A DNA stretch of 64,000 nucleotides, from positions 1 to 64,000 of the forward strand of contig NZ_SMAF01000005.1 in NCBI RefSeq assembly GCF_004343305.1, read 5' to 3'. The DNA is from Pseudofulvimonas gallinarii (lineage in GTDB: Bacteria > Pseudomonadota > Gammaproteobacteria > Xanthomonadales > UBA2363). The notes below the pieces were generated by a model. The model saw only the letters and a program-made list of their open reading frames with translations, was not told where the DNA came from and searched no databases. The stretch's first letter is position 1, and every line of letters begins with the position of its first letter. Positions 37,767 through 47,264 of this stretch are shown here, in pieces. The position numbers and the translations under genes were made by a program.

Positions 37767-38591
37767 ATGTCTGAAAAAAACAACATGCTGCCAAACCGCC
37801 CTCGTCCCGTCGTCCTGACCATCGCCGGCTCCGATTCCGGCGGCGGTGCCGGCATCCAGGCCGACCTCAAGGCCTTCATGGCCCTGGGCTGCCACGGCCT
37901 GAGCGCGATCGCCGCCCTCACCGCCCAGAACACGCGCGGCGTGACGGCGATCCATCGCCCGCCGCGACGCTTCCTGCGCGCCCAGCTCGACGCGCTGTTC
38001 GACGATTTCCCGATCCAGGCCGTCAAGATCGGCATGCTCGGCACGGTGCCGGTCATCGAAACCGTCGCCGAGGTGCTTGCCGAACGCGCGGCAGTCAACA
38101 TCGTCCTCGACCCGGTCATGATCGCCAGTTCCGGCGCCCGCCTGTCCGAACGCCGCGCCCTCGATGCCTTGCGCCGTCGGCTGCTGCCGCTGGCCGATGT
38201 GCTGACGCCGAACCTTCCGGAAGCCGAAGCCCTGCTCGGACGGCAGATCAACAACGAGGATGCGCAGAGCGAAGCCGCCTTGGCGCTGCTTTCACAGGTC
38301 CGTGGCGGCGTACTGCTCAAGGGCGGCCACCTGCCCGGCGACACCCTGACCGACCTGTTCCTGCAACGCGATGGCCAATGCCATACCTGGCAGCACCGGC
38401 GCCTGCCGATCGAAGGCCACGGCACGGGCTGTACGCTGGCGTCGGCCATTGCCGCCCGCCTGGCCCGGGGTGATTCACAACTCGAAGCGGCCGGCCACGC
38501 CATCGCCTTCCTGCAGCGCGCGCTCGGCGCCGCCTACCGCCCCGGCGCCGGCCCACTCCACGTCCCCGACGCGCTGCGTGCGATGGCGTGA
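37767..38591 (+). CDS. thiD: Hydroxymethylpyrimidine/phosphomethylpyrimidine kinase
   Basis: ThiD phosphorylates HMP and HMP-P in thiamine synthesis. The 274-residue ribokinase-fold protein has TIAGSDSGGGAGIQADLKA at residues about 18-36, DPVMIASSGARL, NLPEAEALLG and the anion hole GHGTGCTLASAIAA, all diagnostic. ATG at 37767 is chosen; no TPP riboswitch motif was recognised upstream. Other thi genes are absent from the window. Confidence 0.95.
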   Translation: MSEKNNMLPNRPRPVVLTIAGSDSGGGAGIQADLKAFMALGCHGLSAIAALTAQNTRGVTAIHRPPRRFLRAQLDALFDDFPIQAVKIGMLGTVPVIETVAEVLAERAAVNIVLDPVMIASSGARLSERRALDALRRRLLPLADVLTPNLPEAEALLGRQINNEDAQSEAALALLSQVRGGVLLKGGHLPGDTLTDLFLQRDGQCHTWQHRRLPIEGHGTGCTLASAIAARLARGDSQLEAAGHAIAFLQRALGAAYRPGAGPLHVPDALRAMA

Positions 38592-38627
38592 GCTGCGCCC
38601 TCGCCACGCGGCGACCGGTGGCCGGCG

Positions 38628-39890
38628 TCAGGTCTCGGCCATGGCCCCTTCCATCACGGTGATCGCGCGCTCGCGCAGGTGCTGCCACTGCGCCGCATCG
38701 ACCGCGCCAGCGACTGGATACCGCGGTGGTGCATGGACTGGTGCCTGCAGGAGTCCGGCGCAGATGTCGGCGAAGTCGTTCCATGTAACCAGGACGCCAT
38801 CTCCGGTCGCGTCGGGCCTGCCTGCGGGAACGTCGGCGACCGCCACCAGATCGCTCTGCGGCAGCTCGGCCTCGCAGCCCGAAGGCCAGGTGCACCAGGT
38901 CCGCAAGCGGCCCTGATCTCCAGGAAGTTCCATGACGCCCGTCGTCGCGACGAAGACGTCCCGATCTTCGCTCTCGTGGAGCCACCGCAGCAGTTGTGCC
39001 TGTTCCGCGTAATCCATGGCCAGCCGCATGATCCGGCAATTGTGTGCGGCGACTTCCGCCTCGCCCGTCAGGACCGCAACCTGCCAGGCCTGCTGCGCGT
39101 CTTGCCGAAGTACCGCCGCCGACATGGGCCAGGGCTGCTCCTCATGGCACTTCGCGACATGGTCCATCATGGCCTTGCAGGCACGCTCGTGCGTGCCGTC
39201 GGCCGCGAACAGGAGGCCACGGTTACTGACTACATAGACCGCATCGGCCGCGAACGGGAGTTGCTGTCGCACCTTGTCCAGCAGCAGGAAGGATGCCTGG
39301 TAGCCGGGCTCGCCGTGGAGTTCGCAGAACCCGGCGGCGTCGCGCACCCAGTGCGGCGCAGGCAATCCTCGAAGATTGGCCATCGCCTCGACCATGACGG
39401 TGTCGACGTCCACGCCCCAGGTCTGGATATTTTCAAGGGTCACGTGCTGGACGTCGTACTCGTAGTCCAAGACCAGTCGGATGCCAAGGTCACCTGCCAG
39501 CGGAATCGCCGGTGGCCGCTCGTTCCTCTCGTGCCCGCGCAGTTGCGCATCGAGCGCGAAGAAGCTGTCATCGGACAGGACGCGGATGACCGGAAACACC
39601 CGGTTGCGGGCCATCGTCCACAGCTGCGGTGCGCGACGCGTGGCCGGAGCGGAAGCCATCATGCTCACGACATCCTGTACGACCTGGCGACGGCCGCCGC
39701 GTGGTGATACCTGGTACGCGCGCCAGACATTGTAGAGTTGCAGCCCGTCACCGTCCGGGCCCTGCAGTGTCTGCGCGTGAGGGTCGTAGGCCCAGGCGCC
39801 CGCACCAACGCGGGACAGTTCACGTTGCAGCAACGCCGCGAATTGGTGAATCGGCATCCGCAATCGCGCACAGCCGCGCCAGTGGAACAT
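38628..39890 (-). CDS. DUF1444-like cytosolic protein
   Basis: A 420-residue protein of unknown function without signal peptide or membrane helices. The stretch VYVVSNRGLLFAADGT and the Asp-rich segment LGIRLVLDYEYDVQHVTLENIQTWGVDVDTV (key VLDYEYDVQHVTLE) resemble the DUF1444 family, whose members occur in Bacillus and proteobacteria. The N-terminal 120 residues and C-terminal 80 show no known domain. The ATG at 39890 has AGGGAG 8 bases upstream and is preferred to the GTG at 39896. It is convergent with thiD. Confidence 0.55.
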   Translation of the reverse strand: MFHWRGCARLRMPIHQFAALLQRELSRVGAGAWAYDPHAQTLQGPDGDGLQLYNVWRAYQVSPRGGRRQVVQDVVSMMASAPATRRAPQLWTMARNRVFPVIRVLSDDSFFALDAQLRGHERNERPPAIPLAGDLGIRLVLDYEYDVQHVTLENIQTWGVDVDTVMVEAMANLRGLPAPHWVRDAAGFCELHGEPGYQASFLLLDKVRQQLPFAADAVYVVSNRGLLFAADGTHERACKAMMDHVAKCHEEQPWPMSAAVLRQDAQQAWQVAVLTGEAEVAAHNCRIMRLAMDYAEQAQLLRWLHESEDRDVFVATTGVMELPGDQGRLRTWCTWPSGCEAELPQSDLVAVADVPAGRPDATGDGVLVTWNDFADICAGLLQAPVHAPPRYPVAGAVDAAQWQHLRERAITVMEGAMAET

Positions 39891-40035
39891 GCTCACGCTC
39901 CCTTACGGCGGACGCCCGCCCTGCCGGCAGGATACTAGCGCGAAGTTGAAACAAGACCACACCGTGACGACCGGCTTCATGCCCTTGGCGGCGCGCCAGT
40001 CGCGGGCAGCTTGTTGTTTCGCGCGAAAACTGACC

Positions 40036-40062
40036 CCGTTCGCGACAGGTCGTCGCGAACGG
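40036..40062 (-). terminator. Terminator after the hisS/ammonia-lyase operon
   Basis: CCGTTCGCGAC (40036-40046) pairs with GTCGCGAACGG (40052-40062) around a 5-nt loop. Read on the minus strand the stem is followed by GGTCAGTTTT, a fair U-tract. It lies 26 bp beyond the stop of the ammonia-lyase gene. Confidence 0.7.
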
Positions 40063-40088
40063 AACCGCCGGGAGGGCGCGCAGCCCGT

Positions 40089-41981
40089 CTACACGGAAAG
40101 CGGTGCGGACAGTGCGGCTTCGGCTTCGCGCACCGGGACGCCTCGCCGCACCAGATCGGCGGCGGTGGCCAGGTCGCCGGTGAGGACACGGTCGTAGTCG
40201 AGGAAGCTGATGCCGGACCGGCGGACCGCCGCGAGCACTGCTTCGGCGGCGGCGCCACCCTGCGCCGGTCCGCGCTCGCGCAGGTCGCCGGCGAAGGCCG
40301 CCAGCTCCTGCCCGAAACGTGCTTCGGCTTCCGGCGCCAGCGCCAGCGGCCGGTCGATCTTCGCCGCGAGGCGCTGCGGATCGGCGGCCAGCGCGCTGGC
40401 GGCATCGAGCATGCGCTGGCGCAGCTCCAGCGCCTGCGTGGCGGTGAACAGTTCGATCGCCAGCACCTGCTCGACATCACGCAGCATGGCCAGCAGATCC
40501 AGCGCGTCGGTCGCGCCCATGGACACGTGGTCCTCGGCGTTGGCGCTGGTCGGCACCGAATAGACGGCGGCCGGATGCGCGCGCGTGGCCAGCGCGTTGA
40601 CCAGCGCGGCGGCGGTGTACTGGACGATCATCAGGCCGGAGTCTGTGCCTTCGGGATTGGCGATCAGGAACGGCGGCAGGCCGTCGCTGGTGGCCGGGTC
40701 GGTGAGCTTGGCGATGCGCCGCTCGGCGATCGAGGCCAGCACCGGCAAGGCGCTCTTCAGGTGCGCCAGCGCCAGCGCCAGCGGCATGCCGTGGAAGTTG
40801 CCGGCGGAGACCACGCTGCCGTCTTCCGGGAACACCAGCGGGTTGTCGGTCACCGCGTTGAGTTCGATCTCGAACACGCGCGCGGCGTGTGCGCGGGCGT
40901 CCTTCACGGCGCCGTGCACCTGCGGTACGCAGCGCAGTGAATAGCTGTCCTGCGGCTGCGCCTTCTTGCCGCCGCGGAACGGCAGGTTGCGCTGGAAGAA
41001 CGCTTCGCGCCCGGCGCGCTCGCCCAGCGGCACCCAGCGCCAGCGCAGGTCGAAGTTCTCGCGCGAGGCCGCGCCGTCGGGCCAGCTTTCGGCGGACCAG
41101 GGATGGAAGCGCGGCGCCTGGTGATAGGGCTGGTCGATCAGGCCGCTGCCGTCGAGCAGGCGGCGCAGGTTGTCGGCGGTGGCGATCTGCCCGGGATGCG
41201 GCCGCGCCGCGTGCACGCGCGCATCCAGCGCCGCGCTGCGCGCGCAGAAGGCTTCCATCGACAGCGCCGCGGTGATGTCGGCGGTCTTGATCAGGCGCTC
41301 CATGTCGTCCAGCGCCAGCACGCCGATGGCCAGCATCAGCGTGGTGCCGTTGTTCAGCGCCAGGCCTTCCTTGAACGACAGCACCAGCGGCCGCAGGCCG
41401 ATGGCGGCCAGGCCCTCGCCGGCCGGCATGCGTTCGCCGCGCAGGAAGGCTTCGCCGCGACCCAGCAGCATCAGTGCCTGGTGCGACAGCGGCGCCAGGT
41501 CGCCACTGGCGCCGACCGAGCCCTGCGCCGGAATCACCGGCAGCAGATCGGCGTTGAGGCAGGCCACCAGTTGTTCTAGCGTCTCGGCACGCACACCCGA
41601 GTGTCCTTGCAGCAGCGTGTTGACGCGGATGGCCATCATCGCGCGCACGACGTCGCGCGGCAGCGGTTCGCCCACGCACACGGCATGGCTCTCGATCAGC
41701 TTGCGCTGCAACTCGGCGACCAGGGATTCGTCGGCATCGGCGCCGGACAGGTGCGCCGGCCGCTGGCGACGCTCGCCGAGCAGCTTGTCGGCATTGCTGC
41801 CGAAGCCGGTGGTGACGCCATACAGCGGTTCCCCGCGGGCCAGCTGTTCGGCCAGGAAATCCGCGGTCGCGCGCACGCGGTCGAGGGCGGCGACATCCAG
41901 TTCCACGCGCGCGTCGGCGCGCGCGATCGACACCACATGCCCACGGCCGAGATCGCGGCCATCCAGACGGATCGTGCTCAT
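40089..41981 (-). CDS. Histidine-ammonia-lyase-like (MIO family) enzyme, atypical
   Basis: A 630-residue member of the aromatic amino acid lyase/aminomutase family. The Ala-Ser-Gly that forms the MIO cofactor is at 158-160 in [14 protein letters not shown]. Tyr54 in YGVTTGFG and His99 in ESHAVCVG are conserved. [16 protein letters not shown] (343-358) and GNFHG are also present. Bacterial HutH has about 510 residues; here an insert near 285-340 and a C-terminal extension of about 60 residues are added. The Glu of HutH (ASENK segment) is replaced by Ala in LVNALA (461-465), which in HutH is needed for histidine turnover. Its start overlaps the hisS stop by four bases; no hutU, hutI or hutG is near. 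Confidence 0.75.
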   Translation of the reverse strand: MSTIRLDGRDLGRGHVVSIARADARVELDVAALDRVRATADFLAEQLARGEPLYGVTTGFGSNADKLLGERRQRPAHLSGADADESLVAELQRKLIESHAVCVGEPLPRDVVRAMMAIRVNTLLQGHSGVRAETLEQLVACLNADLLPVIPAQGSVGASGDLAPLSHQALMLLGRGEAFLRGERMPAGEGLAAIGLRPLVLSFKEGLALNNGTTLMLAIGVLALDDMERLIKTADITAALSMEAFCARSAALDARVHAARPHPGQIATADNLRRLLDGSGLIDQPYHQAPRFHPWSAESWPDGAASRENFDLRWRWVPLGERAGREAFFQRNLPFRGGKKAQPQDSYSLRCVPQVHGAVKDARAHAARVFEIELNAVTDNPLVFPEDGSVVSAGNFHGMPLALALAHLKSALPVLASIAERRIAKLTDPATSDGLPPFLIANPEGTDSGLMIVQYTAAALVNALATRAHPAAVYSVPTSANAEDHVSMGATDALDLLAMLRDVEQVLAIELFTATQALELRQRMLDAASALAADPQRLAAKIDRPLALAPEAEARFGQELAAFAGDLRERGPAQGGAAAEAVLAAVRRSGISFLDYDRVLTGDLATAADLVRRGVPVREAEAALSAPLSV

Positions 41982-43369
41982 GCGCGCGGCACTCCGGCCA
42001 TCGCCCGCGCCTGGGCGATCTCCACTTCCAGCGTGGCCGCCAGCTCGTCCGCCGCCACCTCGAATTGGGTTCCCCTCTGCATGTCCTTGACCGAAACCAC
42101 GCCCTTGGCCAGCTCGTCGCTGCCCAGCAGGGCGACGAAGCGGATGCCGGCGCGATCGGCATACTTGAGCTGCTTGGCGAGCTTGGCCGCTTCCAGCTGC
42201 GCTTCCACCGCGATGCCGGCGGCGCGCAGGCGCGTGGCCAGTTGCAGCGCCGGGCCGAGCAGGCTTTCGTCCATCAGTGCGACCAGCACCTGCACGGTGG
42301 ACTCGGCGTCCTTGTACAGGCCCAACTCGCGCAGTTGCCAGAACAGGCGCGTGGCACCGATGGACAGCCCCACGCCCGGCAGACGCGACTTGGTGTAGTG
42401 CGAGGCCAGGTCGTCGTAGCGGCCGCCCGAACACACGCTGCCGATCTCGGGGTGATCGGTGAGGATCGTCTCGTAGACCGTACCGGTGTAGTAGTCCAGG
42501 CCGCGCGCGATGGCGAAGTTCAGGCACACGTGCGAATCGGGCACGCCGAAGTCGACCAGCCGGTCCAGCACTTCGCGCAGCTCAGCGGCGCCCTGTGCCA
42601 GCAGCGGATGCGCCAGATCGCGCTCCAGATCGGCCAGCAATCCGCGCGCATGGGCATAGCTGGTCGAGCGGGTGCCGACGAACGCCAGCAGGCGCCCGAT
42701 GATGTCGTCGCCCAGGCTGAAGCGTTCGCGCAGGGTATCGCGCAGATACTCCGGGCCGCGCTTGTCCAGCTTGTCGACCTCGCGCAGCACCAGCGTCTGC
42801 GGTTCGCCCTCGGCGATGCCCAGCGCCGCCAGCACGCCACGCAGCAGCTTGCGGTTGTTGATCTGGATGCGAAAACCGCCGAAGCCCAGCTCGGTGAACA
42901 GGCTGTAGATCACCGCCGGCAGCTCGGCATCGAAACGCACCGGCAACTCGTCCTTGCCGACGATGTCGATGTCGCACTGGTAGAACTCGCGGAAGCGCCC
43001 GCGCTGCGCGCGCTCGCCGCGGTAGACGCGCTGGATCTGGTAGCGCCGGAACGGGAACGCCAGCTGGTGCTCGTACTGCGCCACGTAACGCGCCAGCGGC
43101 ACGGTCAGGTCGAAGCGCAGGGCCAGCTCCGGCTCGCGTCCCGCCTCGCGGTCGCCGGTGGATTGCGCGAAGTACACCTGCCGCTCGGTCTCGCCGCCCT
43201 CCTTGGTCAGCAGCACCTCGGTCAGCTCCATCACCGGCGTCTCGATCGGCAGGAAGCCGAAGCGCTCATAGGTGGCGCGGATGGTATCGAGCAGGCGCTG
43301 GAAGGCGATCTGCTCGCGCGGCAACAGTTCAAGCGCACCCGGTAGGGTACGCGGCTGGACCAGGCTCAT
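41978..43369 (-). CDS. hisS: Histidyl-tRNA synthetase
   Basis: HisRS charges tRNA-His. The 463-residue class II synthetase shows motif 2 [21 protein letters not shown] (key [13 protein letters not shown]), the HisA region [13 protein letters not shown] and motif 3 [15 protein letters not shown]. Wording such as [15 protein letters not shown] and [11 protein letters not shown] is closer to the eukaryote/archaea-like branch than to the E. coli type; this branch also occurs in other Xanthomonadales. ATG at 43369 ([19 protein letters not shown]) is chosen; the frame upstream is not HisS-like. It is co-transcribed with the ammonia-lyase-like gene (ATGA overlap). Confidence 0.95.
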   Translation of the reverse strand: MSLVQPRTLPGALELLPREQIAFQRLLDTIRATYERFGFLPIETPVMELTEVLLTKEGGETERQVYFAQSTGDREAGREPELALRFDLTVPLARYVAQYEHQLAFPFRRYQIQRVYRGERAQRGRFREFYQCDIDIVGKDELPVRFDAELPAVIYSLFTELGFGGFRIQINNRKLLRGVLAALGIAEGEPQTLVLREVDKLDKRGPEYLRDTLRERFSLGDDIIGRLLAFVGTRSTSYAHARGLLADLERDLAHPLLAQGAAELREVLDRLVDFGVPDSHVCLNFAIARGLDYYTGTVYETILTDHPEIGSVCSGGRYDDLASHYTKSRLPGVGLSIGATRLFWQLRELGLYKDAESTVQVLVALMDESLLGPALQLATRLRAAGIAVEAQLEAAKLAKQLKYADRAGIRFVALLGSDELAKGVVSVKDMQRGTQFEVAADELAATLEVEIAQARAMAGVPRA

Positions 43370-43441
43370 GGGCGACCTCGAGGGAATCGCGACAAGATTA
43401 GCAAATCCGGCCCCTCCCCCGGACTTCTGTCGCCGCCCCCG

Positions 43442-43470
43442 TTGCAAGCGCGTTCGGGTGCCACTATTAT
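43442..43470 (+). promoter_or_regulatory. Promoter of the tRNA-Pro gene
   Basis: TTGCAA at 43442-43447 and TATTAT at 43465-43470 are separated by exactly 17 bp. Transcription would start near 43477, about 12 bases before the tRNA, after a GC-rich discriminator (CCGGGCTCGCC) typical of stringently controlled stable-RNA promoters. Confidence 0.7.
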
Positions 43471-43488
43471 TCCGGGCTCGCCGAACGT

Positions 43489-43565
43489 CGGGGTGTAGCT
43501 CAGCCTGGTAGAGCGCTACGTTCGGGACGTAGAAGTCGCAGGTTCAAATCCTGTCTCCCCGACCA
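43489..43565 (+). tRNA. tRNA-Pro, anticodon CGG
   Basis: 77 nt folding into a full cloverleaf. The anticodon stem CTACG/CGTAG encloses TTCGGGA, giving anticodon CGG (Pro, reads CCG). The D-arm contains AGCCTGGTA, the T-arm GCAGG-TTCAAAT-CCTGT, discriminator A73, and CCA is encoded at 43563-43565. The acceptor stem CGGGGTG/CTCCCCG has one U6-U67 mismatch. Confidence 0.95.
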
Positions 43566-43585
43566 TCCAGTTCAGGCATCCGACA

Positions 43586-43613
43586 GACCGGCCCCGCGCC
43601 GGTCTTGTTGTTT
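43586..43613 (+). terminator. Rho-independent terminator of tRNA-Pro
   Basis: GACCGGC (43586-43592) pairs with GCCGGTC (43598-43604) around a 5-nt loop, directly followed by TTGTTGTTT. It begins 21 bases after the tRNA. Confidence 0.8.
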
Positions 43614-43665
43614 CCGGCGGACACGCACCGCCCTCGGTCCGGCGATGGCGGCCGGGGCAGCAGGC

Positions 43666-43671
43666 TAGAAT
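43666..43671 (+). promoter_or_regulatory. Possible -10 element of mfd (TAGAAT)
   Basis: TAGAAT lies 102 bp before the mfd start codon in the gap after the tRNA terminator. No good -35 is seen. Weak evidence. Confidence 0.3.
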
Positions 43672-43772
43672 CCCCGCGGCCGGGTCATCCCGGCGCTGAC
43701 GTTTCCCGCACGGTGCCCGCCACCGCGTTGCGGGCGGCGGCGTTTTCCCGCTTCACACCGAACAGGTTCCGC

Positions 43773-46700
43773 ATGAGTCCGATTTCCCTTCCCACTCCCA
43801 AGGCCGGCCAGCAGGTCGCCTGGGTGGCTCCGCCGCCGGGCGCGGCACTAGCACTTGCGCTGGCCGAGGCGGCACGTTCGCTGTCGGCACCCGTGCTGGC
43901 GATCACCGCCGACACGCCGGCCGCGCATGCCCTGGAAGCTGACCTGGCGGTATTTGCCGGCGACCTGCCGGTGACGCAGTTCCCGGATTGGGAAATCCTG
44001 CCCTACGACCTGTTCGCGCCACATCCGGACATCGTCTCGCGTCGTATCGCGGCGATGAACGCGCTGCCGCGCCTGCGCCACGGCATCGTGGTAGTGCCGG
44101 TATCGACGCTGATCCAGCGCCTGCCGCCACGCCGGTATGTCCATGGCCGCACACTGCAGGTGCAGACCGGCGACCGCCTCGACCTGGCTGCCGAACAGGA
44201 GCGCCTGGTCCACGCCGGTTACCGGCATGTGCCGCAGGTGACGGAACCCGGCGAATTTGCCGTCCGCGGCGCCCTGCTCGACATCTTCGCGATGGGCCAG
44301 GCGACGCCGGTGCGGATCGAACTGTTCGACGACACCGTCGATTCGATCCGCGGCTTCGATCCGGAAACGCAGCGCTCGACCGATCGCATCGAGCGCCTGG
44401 AACTGCTGCCGGGCCGCGAGTACCCGCTGGACGAACAGGCGCGAAAGGATTTCCGCGATGCCTTCTTCGACCGTTTCCCGGAAGCCGATCCACGCCGCGT
44501 GGAACTGCTGGTCGATCTCAAGGATGGACTGACGCCGGCCGGGCTGGAATCGTGGCTGCCGCTGTTCTTCGACAGCACCGAAACGCTGTTCGACTACCTG
44601 CCCGACGACACGCTGCTGGTGCTGGCGGGCGACATCCCGACAGCGGCGGCGCGGGTCGTCCACCAGGCTCAGGTGCGCTACGACAACCGCGCCCACGACC
44701 TGGTGCGGCCGATCCTGCGTCCTGACGAGCTGCTGCTGGGCGAAGAAGCGCTGCGCCAGCAGCTCAACCGCCACGCGCGCGTCGAGCTGGCCGCGGAAGA
44801 TCGTCCTCATCGCAGCACGCTGGCGGTCTCGACGGCGCCGCCGCTGCCGGCCGCCACGCGCGGCGAGGCGCCAGGCGGCCCGCTCGCGTCGTTCCTGCGC
44901 AGCCATGCCGACCAGCCGGTGCTGCTGGCCGTCGATTCCACCGGCCGCAAGGAAGCGCTCGCCGAACAGCTGCGCGAACACGGCATCGACTGCGATGCGC
45001 CCGCCGACTGGGCCGATGTGGTGGCCCGCGTATCGCAGGCGGAGGGTGGCGCGCGCCGGCCGATGATCGCGCCGCTGCCGCTGTCCGGCGGCTTCACGCT
45101 GCACTCGCCGGCACTGGTCGTGCTCAGCGATGCCGAGCTGGCCGGCGAACGGGCGCGCCCCGGCCAGCGCCGCCGCGGCAGCACGACACGCGATCCGGAA
45201 ACCATCCTGCGCGACCTCACCGACCTGGCCATCGGTGCCCCGGTCGTGCACGAGGACCACGGCGTCGGCCGCTACCAGGGCCTGGTGACGCTGGAAGCGG
45301 GCGGCATGCCCAACGAATACCTCGCCATCGAATACGCCGGTGGCGACAAGCTCTACGTGCCGGTGGCCAGCCTGCACCTGGTCAGCCGCTACACCGGCGG
45401 TTCCAGCGAGACCGCGCCGCTGCACACGCTGGGCAGCGAGCAGTGGTCGAAGGCGAAGCGCAAGGCGGCGGAAAAGATCCGAGACGTCGCCGCCGAACTG
45501 CTGGAAATCCAGGCGCGGCGGGCGGCCCGCAGCGGCGAACCGGTGCAGCCGGACCGCACGATGTACGAACAGTTCGCCGCCGGATTCCCCTTCGAACCGA
45601 CGCCGGACCAGGCCGTCGCCATCAACGCCGTGCTCAACGACCTCGCGCAACCGCGGCCAATGGACCGGGTGATCTGCGGCGACGTCGGTTTCGGCAAGAC
45701 CGAGGTCGCGCTGCGTGCCGCCTTCGCCACCGCCATCGCCGGCAAGCAGGTCGCGCTGCTGGTGCCGACGACACTGCTGGCCGAACAGCACTACCGCAAC
45801 TTCCGCGATCGTTTTGCCGACTGGCCGGTGAAGATCGAGCTGCTGTCGCGCTTCCGAAGCGCCAAGGAAGTGAACGCGGCGTTGAAGTCGGTGGCCGAAG
45901 GCAAGACCGACATCGTCATCGGCACCCATCGCCTGCTGTCGCCGGACGTGAAGTTCGATCGCCTCGGCCTGGTCATCGTCGACGAGGAACAGCGCTTCGG
46001 CGTCCGCCAGAAGGAACGCCTGAAGGCGCTGCGCGCGGAAGTTCATCTGCTCACGCTGACCGCCACGCCCATTCCACGCACCTTGAACATGGCGATGACC
46101 GGCCTGCGCGACCTGTCCATCATCGCCACGCCACCGAAGGCCCGGGTCGCGGTGCAGACGCTGGTGACGCAATGGGATCCGGCGCTGATCCGCGAAGCCT
46201 TCGCGCGCGAGCTGGGTCGCGGCGGCCAGGTGTACTTCCTGCACAACGACGTCTCGACCATCGAAAAGCAGGCCCGCGAGCTGGCTGAACTGGTACCCGA
46301 AGCGCGCGTGCAGATCGCGCATGGCCAGATGCCGGAGCGCGAGCTGGAGCGGGTGATGGCCGACTTCTACCGCCAGCGCTTCAACACGCTGGTCGCCTCG
46401 ACCATCATCGAATCGGGCATCGACGTGCCCACTGCCAACACCATCCTCATCAATCGCGCCGACACCTTCGGCCTGTCGCAGCTGCACCAGTTGCGCGGGC
46501 GTGTCGGCCGCAGCCACCACCGCGCCTTTGCCTACCTGCTGGTACCGGAGCGCAAGGCGATGACCGCCGATGCCGAGAAGCGCCTGGAAGCGATCGCGTC
46601 ACTAGAGGAACTGGGCGCCGGTTTCATGCTCGCCACGCACGACCTGGAGATCCGCGGCGCCGGCGAGCTGCTCGGCGAGGAACAGAGCGGCCAGATCGAA

Positions 46701-47255
46701 GCGATCGGCTTCAGCCTCTACACCGAACTGCTAGAGCGCGCGGTGCGCGCGATCAGGTCCGGAAAGGTGCCCGACCTCGACGACACCAGCCATCACGGCG
46801 CCGAGGTAGAGCTGCATCTGCCGGCGCTGATCCCTGACGACTACCTGCCCGATGTCCACACGCGGCTGATGCTGTACAAGCGCATCGCCACCTGCGCCGA
46901 CAACGACGCCCTGCGCGCGATGCAGGTGGAAATGATCGACCGTTTCGGACTGCTGCCCGACCAGGTCAGGAACCTGTTCGCGGTCACGGCGCTGAAGCTG
47001 CGCGCGACCATCCTCGGCGTCCGCAAGCTGGAATTCGGCGAGAACGGCGGCCGCGTGATCTTCAATCCGCAGCCGGGTTTCGATCCCCTGAACCTGATCC
47101 GCATGGTCCAGGCCGAACCGAAGACCTATGCCTTCGACGGCCAGGACAAGCTGCGCATCAAGGCGGCGCTGCCGGCGCCGGCGCAGCGCATCGCGGCGGC
47201 GCGGGTGCTGCTGGGGCGGTTGCACGGGGGCGATGCCGTCGACCTGGTCTCCTGA
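43773..47255 (+). CDS. mfd: Transcription-repair coupling factor Mfd
   Basis: Mfd removes RNA polymerase stalled at DNA lesions and recruits UvrA. The 1160-residue protein begins with the UvrB-like domain (LPYDLFAPHPDIVSRR near 75). The RNA-polymerase-interacting CarD-like domain lies near 490-590 (HEDHGVGRYQGL). Helicase motifs follow: GDVGFGKTEVA near 635, DEEQRFGVRQKE near 735 and TATPIPRTLNMA. The translocation motif with LHQLRGRVGRS and the C-terminal UvrA-inhibitory domain complete it. ATG at 43773 is chosen; the open frame upstream is not Mfd-like. Convergent with the downstream kinase gene, 9 bp apart. Confidence 0.96.
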   Translation: MSPISLPTPKAGQQVAWVAPPPGAALALALAEAARSLSAPVLAITADTPAAHALEADLAVFAGDLPVTQFPDWEILPYDLFAPHPDIVSRRIAAMNALPRLRHGIVVVPVSTLIQRLPPRRYVHGRTLQVQTGDRLDLAAEQERLVHAGYRHVPQVTEPGEFAVRGALLDIFAMGQATPVRIELFDDTVDSIRGFDPETQRSTDRIERLELLPGREYPLDEQARKDFRDAFFDRFPEADPRRVELLVDLKDGLTPAGLESWLPLFFDSTETLFDYLPDDTLLVLAGDIPTAAARVVHQAQVRYDNRAHDLVRPILRPDELLLGEEALRQQLNRHARVELAAEDRPHRSTLAVSTAPPLPAATRGEAPGGPLASFLRSHADQPVLLAVDSTGRKEALAEQLREHGIDCDAPADWADVVARVSQAEGGARRPMIAPLPLSGGFTLHSPALVVLSDAELAGERARPGQRRRGSTTRDPETILRDLTDLAIGAPVVHEDHGVGRYQGLVTLEAGGMPNEYLAIEYAGGDKLYVPVASLHLVSRYTGGSSETAPLHTLGSEQWSKAKRKAAEKIRDVAAELLEIQARRAARSGEPVQPDRTMYEQFAAGFPFEPTPDQAVAINAVLNDLAQPRPMDRVICGDVGFGKTEVALRAAFATAIAGKQVALLVPTTLLAEQHYRNFRDRFADWPVKIELLSRFRSAKEVNAALKSVAEGKTDIVIGTHRLLSPDVKFDRLGLVIVDEEQRFGVRQKERLKALRAEVHLLTLTATPIPRTLNMAMTGLRDLSIIATPPKARVAVQTLVTQWDPALIREAFARELGRGGQVYFLHNDVSTIEKQARELAELVPEARVQIAHGQMPERELERVMADFYRQRFNTLVASTIIESGIDVPTANTILINRADTFGLSQLHQLRGRVGRSHHRAFAYLLVPERKAMTADAEKRLEAIASLEELGAGFMLATHDLEIRGAGELLGEEQSGQIEAIGFSLYTELLERAVRAIRSGKVPDLDDTSHHGAEVELHLPALIPDDYLPDVHTRLMLYKRIATCADNDALRAMQVEMIDRFGLLPDQVRNLFAVTALKLRATILGVRKLEFGENGGRVIFNPQPGFDPLNLIRMVQAEPKTYAFDGQDKLRIKAALPAPAQRIAAARVLLGRLHGGDAVDLVS

Positions 47256-47264
47256 CCGGACGGG

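Noticed and set aside
41982-42527. N-terminal extension of the ammonia-lyase into hisS
   Set aside because: The extra residues are out-of-frame hisS sequence; the MIO-family start is [11 protein letters not shown] at 41981.
43848-46520. An 890-codon open frame antisense to mfd
   Set aside because: Mfd motifs on the plus strand are complete; the antisense product is Arg/His/Gln-rich noise.
47246-47262. CTGACC/GGTCAG hairpin at the mfd-kinase junction
   Set aside because: It is short and overlaps both genes' ends, so chance is a sufficient explanation.
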